The position numbers were made by a program, and so were the translations under genes. A stretch of 6,353 nt of DNA, taken from assembly GCA_003152795.1 (NCBI GenBank), contig PMBA01000256.1, forward strand, positions 3,839 to 10,191. The letters run 5' to 3'. The stretch's first letter is position 1, and each line of letters starts with the position of its first letter. Below the pieces are notes generated by a model. That model saw only the letters and a list, made by a program, of their open reading frames with translations, was not told the DNA's origin and searched no databases. Below are positions 5,198 through 6,353 of this stretch, in pieces. The DNA comes from Acidobacteriaceae bacterium (GTDB taxonomy: Bacteria > Acidobacteriota > Terriglobia > Terriglobales > Acidobacteriaceae).

Positions 5198-5203
5198 TAT
5201 AAT
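5198..5203 (+). promoter_or_regulatory. Perfect -10 box of purS
   Basis: TATAAT ends ten bases before the purS ATG, predicting transcription from about 5210 and a leader of about four bases. No good -35 is seen at 16-18 bp and there is no Shine-Dalgarno, so purS is probably translated from a leaderless mRNA. A second box, TATAAC, lies at 5159-5164. Confidence 0.6.
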
Positions 5204-5213
5204 CGCTAAGTCG

Positions 5214-5459
5214 ATGAAAGCTTACGTCTACGTGTCATTGAAGAAGAGCGTACTGGATCCCCAGGGTAAGACCATCCACGGCGCCCTTACAAAAATCGGC
5301 TACAAGAATTTGCACGATGTACGGCAAGGAAAGTACTTCGAAATTACGCTCAACGGCGGTATTTCAAAGGATCAGGCGCAGGCGGAAGTAGAACGCATCG
5401 CGCGCGAAGTTCTGACCAACCCCGTCATTGAAGAGTTTCGTTTCTCCCTCGAAGAGTAG
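5214..5459 (+). CDS. purS: Phosphoribosylformylglycinamidine synthase subunit PurS
   Basis: PurS is the small structural subunit of the PurLQS complex, which makes formylglycinamidine ribonucleotide from FGAR, ATP and glutamine in de novo purine synthesis. PurS links the PurQ glutaminase to PurL. The 81-aa product has the full family length: an N-terminal strand (MKAYVYVSLKKSVLDPQGKTI), the helix HGALTKIGYKN, the conserved VRQGKYFEI segment, then a helix and final strand (NPVIEEFRFSLEE). Its presence implies the three-subunit enzyme instead of the single long PurL of enterobacteria. No purQ or purL follows here; the next gene is glmS. The ATG has no ribosome binding site but a perfect TATAAT just upstream. 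The product is cytoplasmic. Confidence 0.94.
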   Translation: MKAYVYVSLKKSVLDPQGKTIHGALTKIGYKNLHDVRQGKYFEITLNGGISKDQAQAEVERIAREVLTNPVIEEFRFSLEE

Positions 5460-5485
5460 TGGATTGTCCAAGGTTCGTATCAGGG

Positions 5486-5501
5486 TATCGCTGTAGCGAT
5501 A
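5486..5501. repeat. Palindrome 7+2+7 between purS and glmS
   Basis: TATCGCT (5486-5492) and AGCGATA (5495-5501) flank GT. It could be an operator for glmS or a hairpin in the purS 3' region. No T run follows. Confidence 0.7.
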
Positions 5502-5523
5502 TCGCAAGTCTTCGAAATCAAAC

Positions 5524-5537
5524 GCCCCTTTAGGGGC
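5524..5537 (+). terminator. Compact hairpin, possible weak terminator after purS
   Basis: GCCCCT and AGGGGC surround TT, giving a five- to six-pair stem 65 bp after the purS stop. It lacks the T run of a standard intrinsic terminator on the plus strand, so termination is uncertain. It may instead be a leader hairpin of glmS. Confidence 0.35.
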
Positions 5538-5563
5538 TGCCATCGGTCCCCCACCGAATCATC

Positions 5564-5569
5564 AAGGAG
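5564..5569 (+). promoter_or_regulatory. glmS: Ribosome binding site of glmS
   Basis: AAGGAG lies 11 bases before the ATG at 5581, slightly longer than the optimum. It contrasts with the three genes upstream that lack any well-placed one. Confidence 0.7.
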
Positions 5570-5580
5570 CGAATTCGCCA

Positions 5581-6353
5581 ATGTGCGGAATTGTGGGATA
5601 TGTGGGCAAGAAGCAAGTCGTCCCCGTCATCATTGAGGGCCTGAGAAAGCTGGAGTACCGCGGGTACGACTCGGCCGGAATCGCGGTGGCCGGAGGCAGC
5701 GAAGGCCTGCAGATTCGCCGCGCCGAAGGTAAACTGCGCAACCTGGAAGAAGTGATCCGCCTCAAGCCGCTCGACGGCACCTACGGCATCGGACACACGC
5801 GCTGGGCCACGCATGGCCGCCCCACCGAGGAAAATGCCCATCCCCACCGCGATTGCACCGGCACCATCGTGGTCGTGCACAACGGCATTGTCGAAAACTA
5901 TCTTTCTCTCAAGAAAAAGCTGATCGCCGAAGGCCACAAGTTCACCACCGAAACCGATACGGAAATCATCGCCCACCTGATTGAGAAGCACTATCTGCAA
6001 GCTGGAAACGGTCAACGTCCCTTGCTGGAGGAAGCCGTCCGGCAGGCGGTCAAGGAACTCACCGGGGTATTTGCACTGGTCGTGATCGCGGTTGCCGAAC
6101 CGAACAAGATCGTCGCCGCCCGCAATGGACCGCCTGCCGTAATCGGCCTGGGCAAGGACGAATACTTCGTCGCCTCCGATGTGCCCGCGCTCCTCGACCA
6201 CACGCGCGACCTTTTCTTTCTCGCCGATGGCGACCTGGCGGTCATCACACAGGACGGGGTGAAAGTCACCGATTTCGACGGCAAGCCGCTGCAGCGGAAG
6301 GCGCAGCGCATCACCTGGGATCCAATCATGGCGGAGAAGGGCGGCTTCAAGCA
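5581..6353 (+). CDS. glmS: Glutamine--fructose-6-phosphate aminotransferase (isomerizing), N-terminal part
   Basis: GlmS converts fructose-6-phosphate and glutamine to glucosamine-6-phosphate and glutamate, the entry step to UDP-GlcNAc for peptidoglycan and lipopolysaccharide. 257 codons are visible before the window edge. The start MCGIVGYVG gives the catalytic Cys2, exposed by Met removal, of a class II (Ntn) glutamine amidotransferase. Further family motifs are [41 protein letters not shown] and [12 protein letters not shown], then TGVFALVVI and [12 protein letters not shown]. The last residues ([12 protein letters not shown]) are the usual link to the two SIS isomerase domains, which lie outside. 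AAGGAG ends 11 bases before the ATG. Codon use is strongly GC-ending. A long minus-strand frame over this gene is a shadow. Confidence 0.97.
   Translation, partial: MCGIVGYVGKKQVVPVIIEGLRKLEYRGYDSAGIAVAGGSEGLQIRRAEGKLRNLEEVIRLKPLDGTYGIGHTRWATHGRPTEENAHPHRDCTGTIVVVHNGIVENYLSLKKKLIAEGHKFTTETDTEIIAHLIEKHYLQAGNGQRPLLEEAVRQAVKELTGVFALVVIAVAEPNKIVAARNGPPAVIGLGKDEYFVASDVPALLDHTRDLFFLADGDLAVITQDGVKVTDFDGKPLQRKAQRITWDPIMAEKGGFK

Larger units (their letters stand above)
5460..5580 (+). promoter_or_regulatory. purS-glmS spacer with two palindromes
   Basis: The spacer holds a 7+2+7 palindrome (5486-5501), a compact GC-rich hairpin (5524-5537) and the glmS ribosome binding site AAGGAG (5564-5569). A weak TTGTCC (5464-5469), 16 bp, TATCGC (5486-5491) could serve as a promoter. 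No glmS ribozyme core is recognisable. Confidence 0.5.

Noticed and set aside
5460..5580. glmS ribozyme/riboswitch
   Set aside because: The spacer is only 121 bp and I could not find the conserved core; only simple palindromes are seen.
5530..6201. Minus-strand open frame of 223 codons
   Set aside because: It lies opposite the unmistakable GlmS reading frame and has no family features.
1..6353. CRISPR arrays, tRNA/rRNA genes, insertion sequences, prophage genes
   Set aside because: No regularly spaced direct repeats, no cloverleaf or rRNA segments, and no transposase, integrase or terminal repeats were recognised, despite a LexA/CI-like regulator that might suggest phage.

Overview
The window looks like chromosomal DNA from a moderately GC-rich bacterium, most likely an Acidobacteriota (Terriglobia/Acidobacteriia type). 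This placement is by recollection: the HTH regulator at 1986-2798, its convergent partner at 2680-3135 and the 94-aa protein at 4854-5138 resemble protein families I associate with that phylum. It also fits the loose Shine-Dalgarno usage, with -10 boxes lying almost on top of several start codons. No database search was possible.

Layout. Positions 1-1301 (minus) hold the N-terminal 433 codons of a two-GAF-domain sigma-54-dependent activator, cut by the window edge just after its Walker A motif. Positions 1302-1985 are a 684-bp gene-free divergent spacer with a cluster of strong inverted repeats (1376-1523) and a separate 8+8 palindrome (1778-1796). Positions 1986-2798 (plus) encode a transcription factor with an unusual XRE-like HTH and a LexA/S24-like C-terminal domain that seems to lack the Ser/Lys dyad. 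Its 3' end overlaps, tail to tail, a minus-strand gene of unknown function (2680-3135). Positions 3243-3383 encode a 46-aa secreted micropeptide with a clear signal peptide and two cysteines in the mature part. Next come a seven-helix membrane protein (3438-4205), driven by a near-consensus promoter that implies a leaderless mRNA, and an overlapping single-pass membrane protein (4169-4759). The right part is core metabolism: a small charged helical protein (4854-5138), PurS (5214-5459) and the glutamine-amidotransferase half of GlmS (5581 to the edge).

How they may work together. PurS (purine synthesis) and GlmS (amino-sugar synthesis) are both linked to glutamine-derived nitrogen but are probably separate transcription units, each with its own signals. 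The most interesting part is 1986-4759: a regulator with a possible sensor domain, an exported Cys-containing micropeptide and a seven-helix protein whose predicted N-out/C-in topology could face that peptide. This arrangement is compatible with a peptide sensing circuit, but that is a hypothesis from gene order and domain logic only; nothing in the sequence proves the parts interact.
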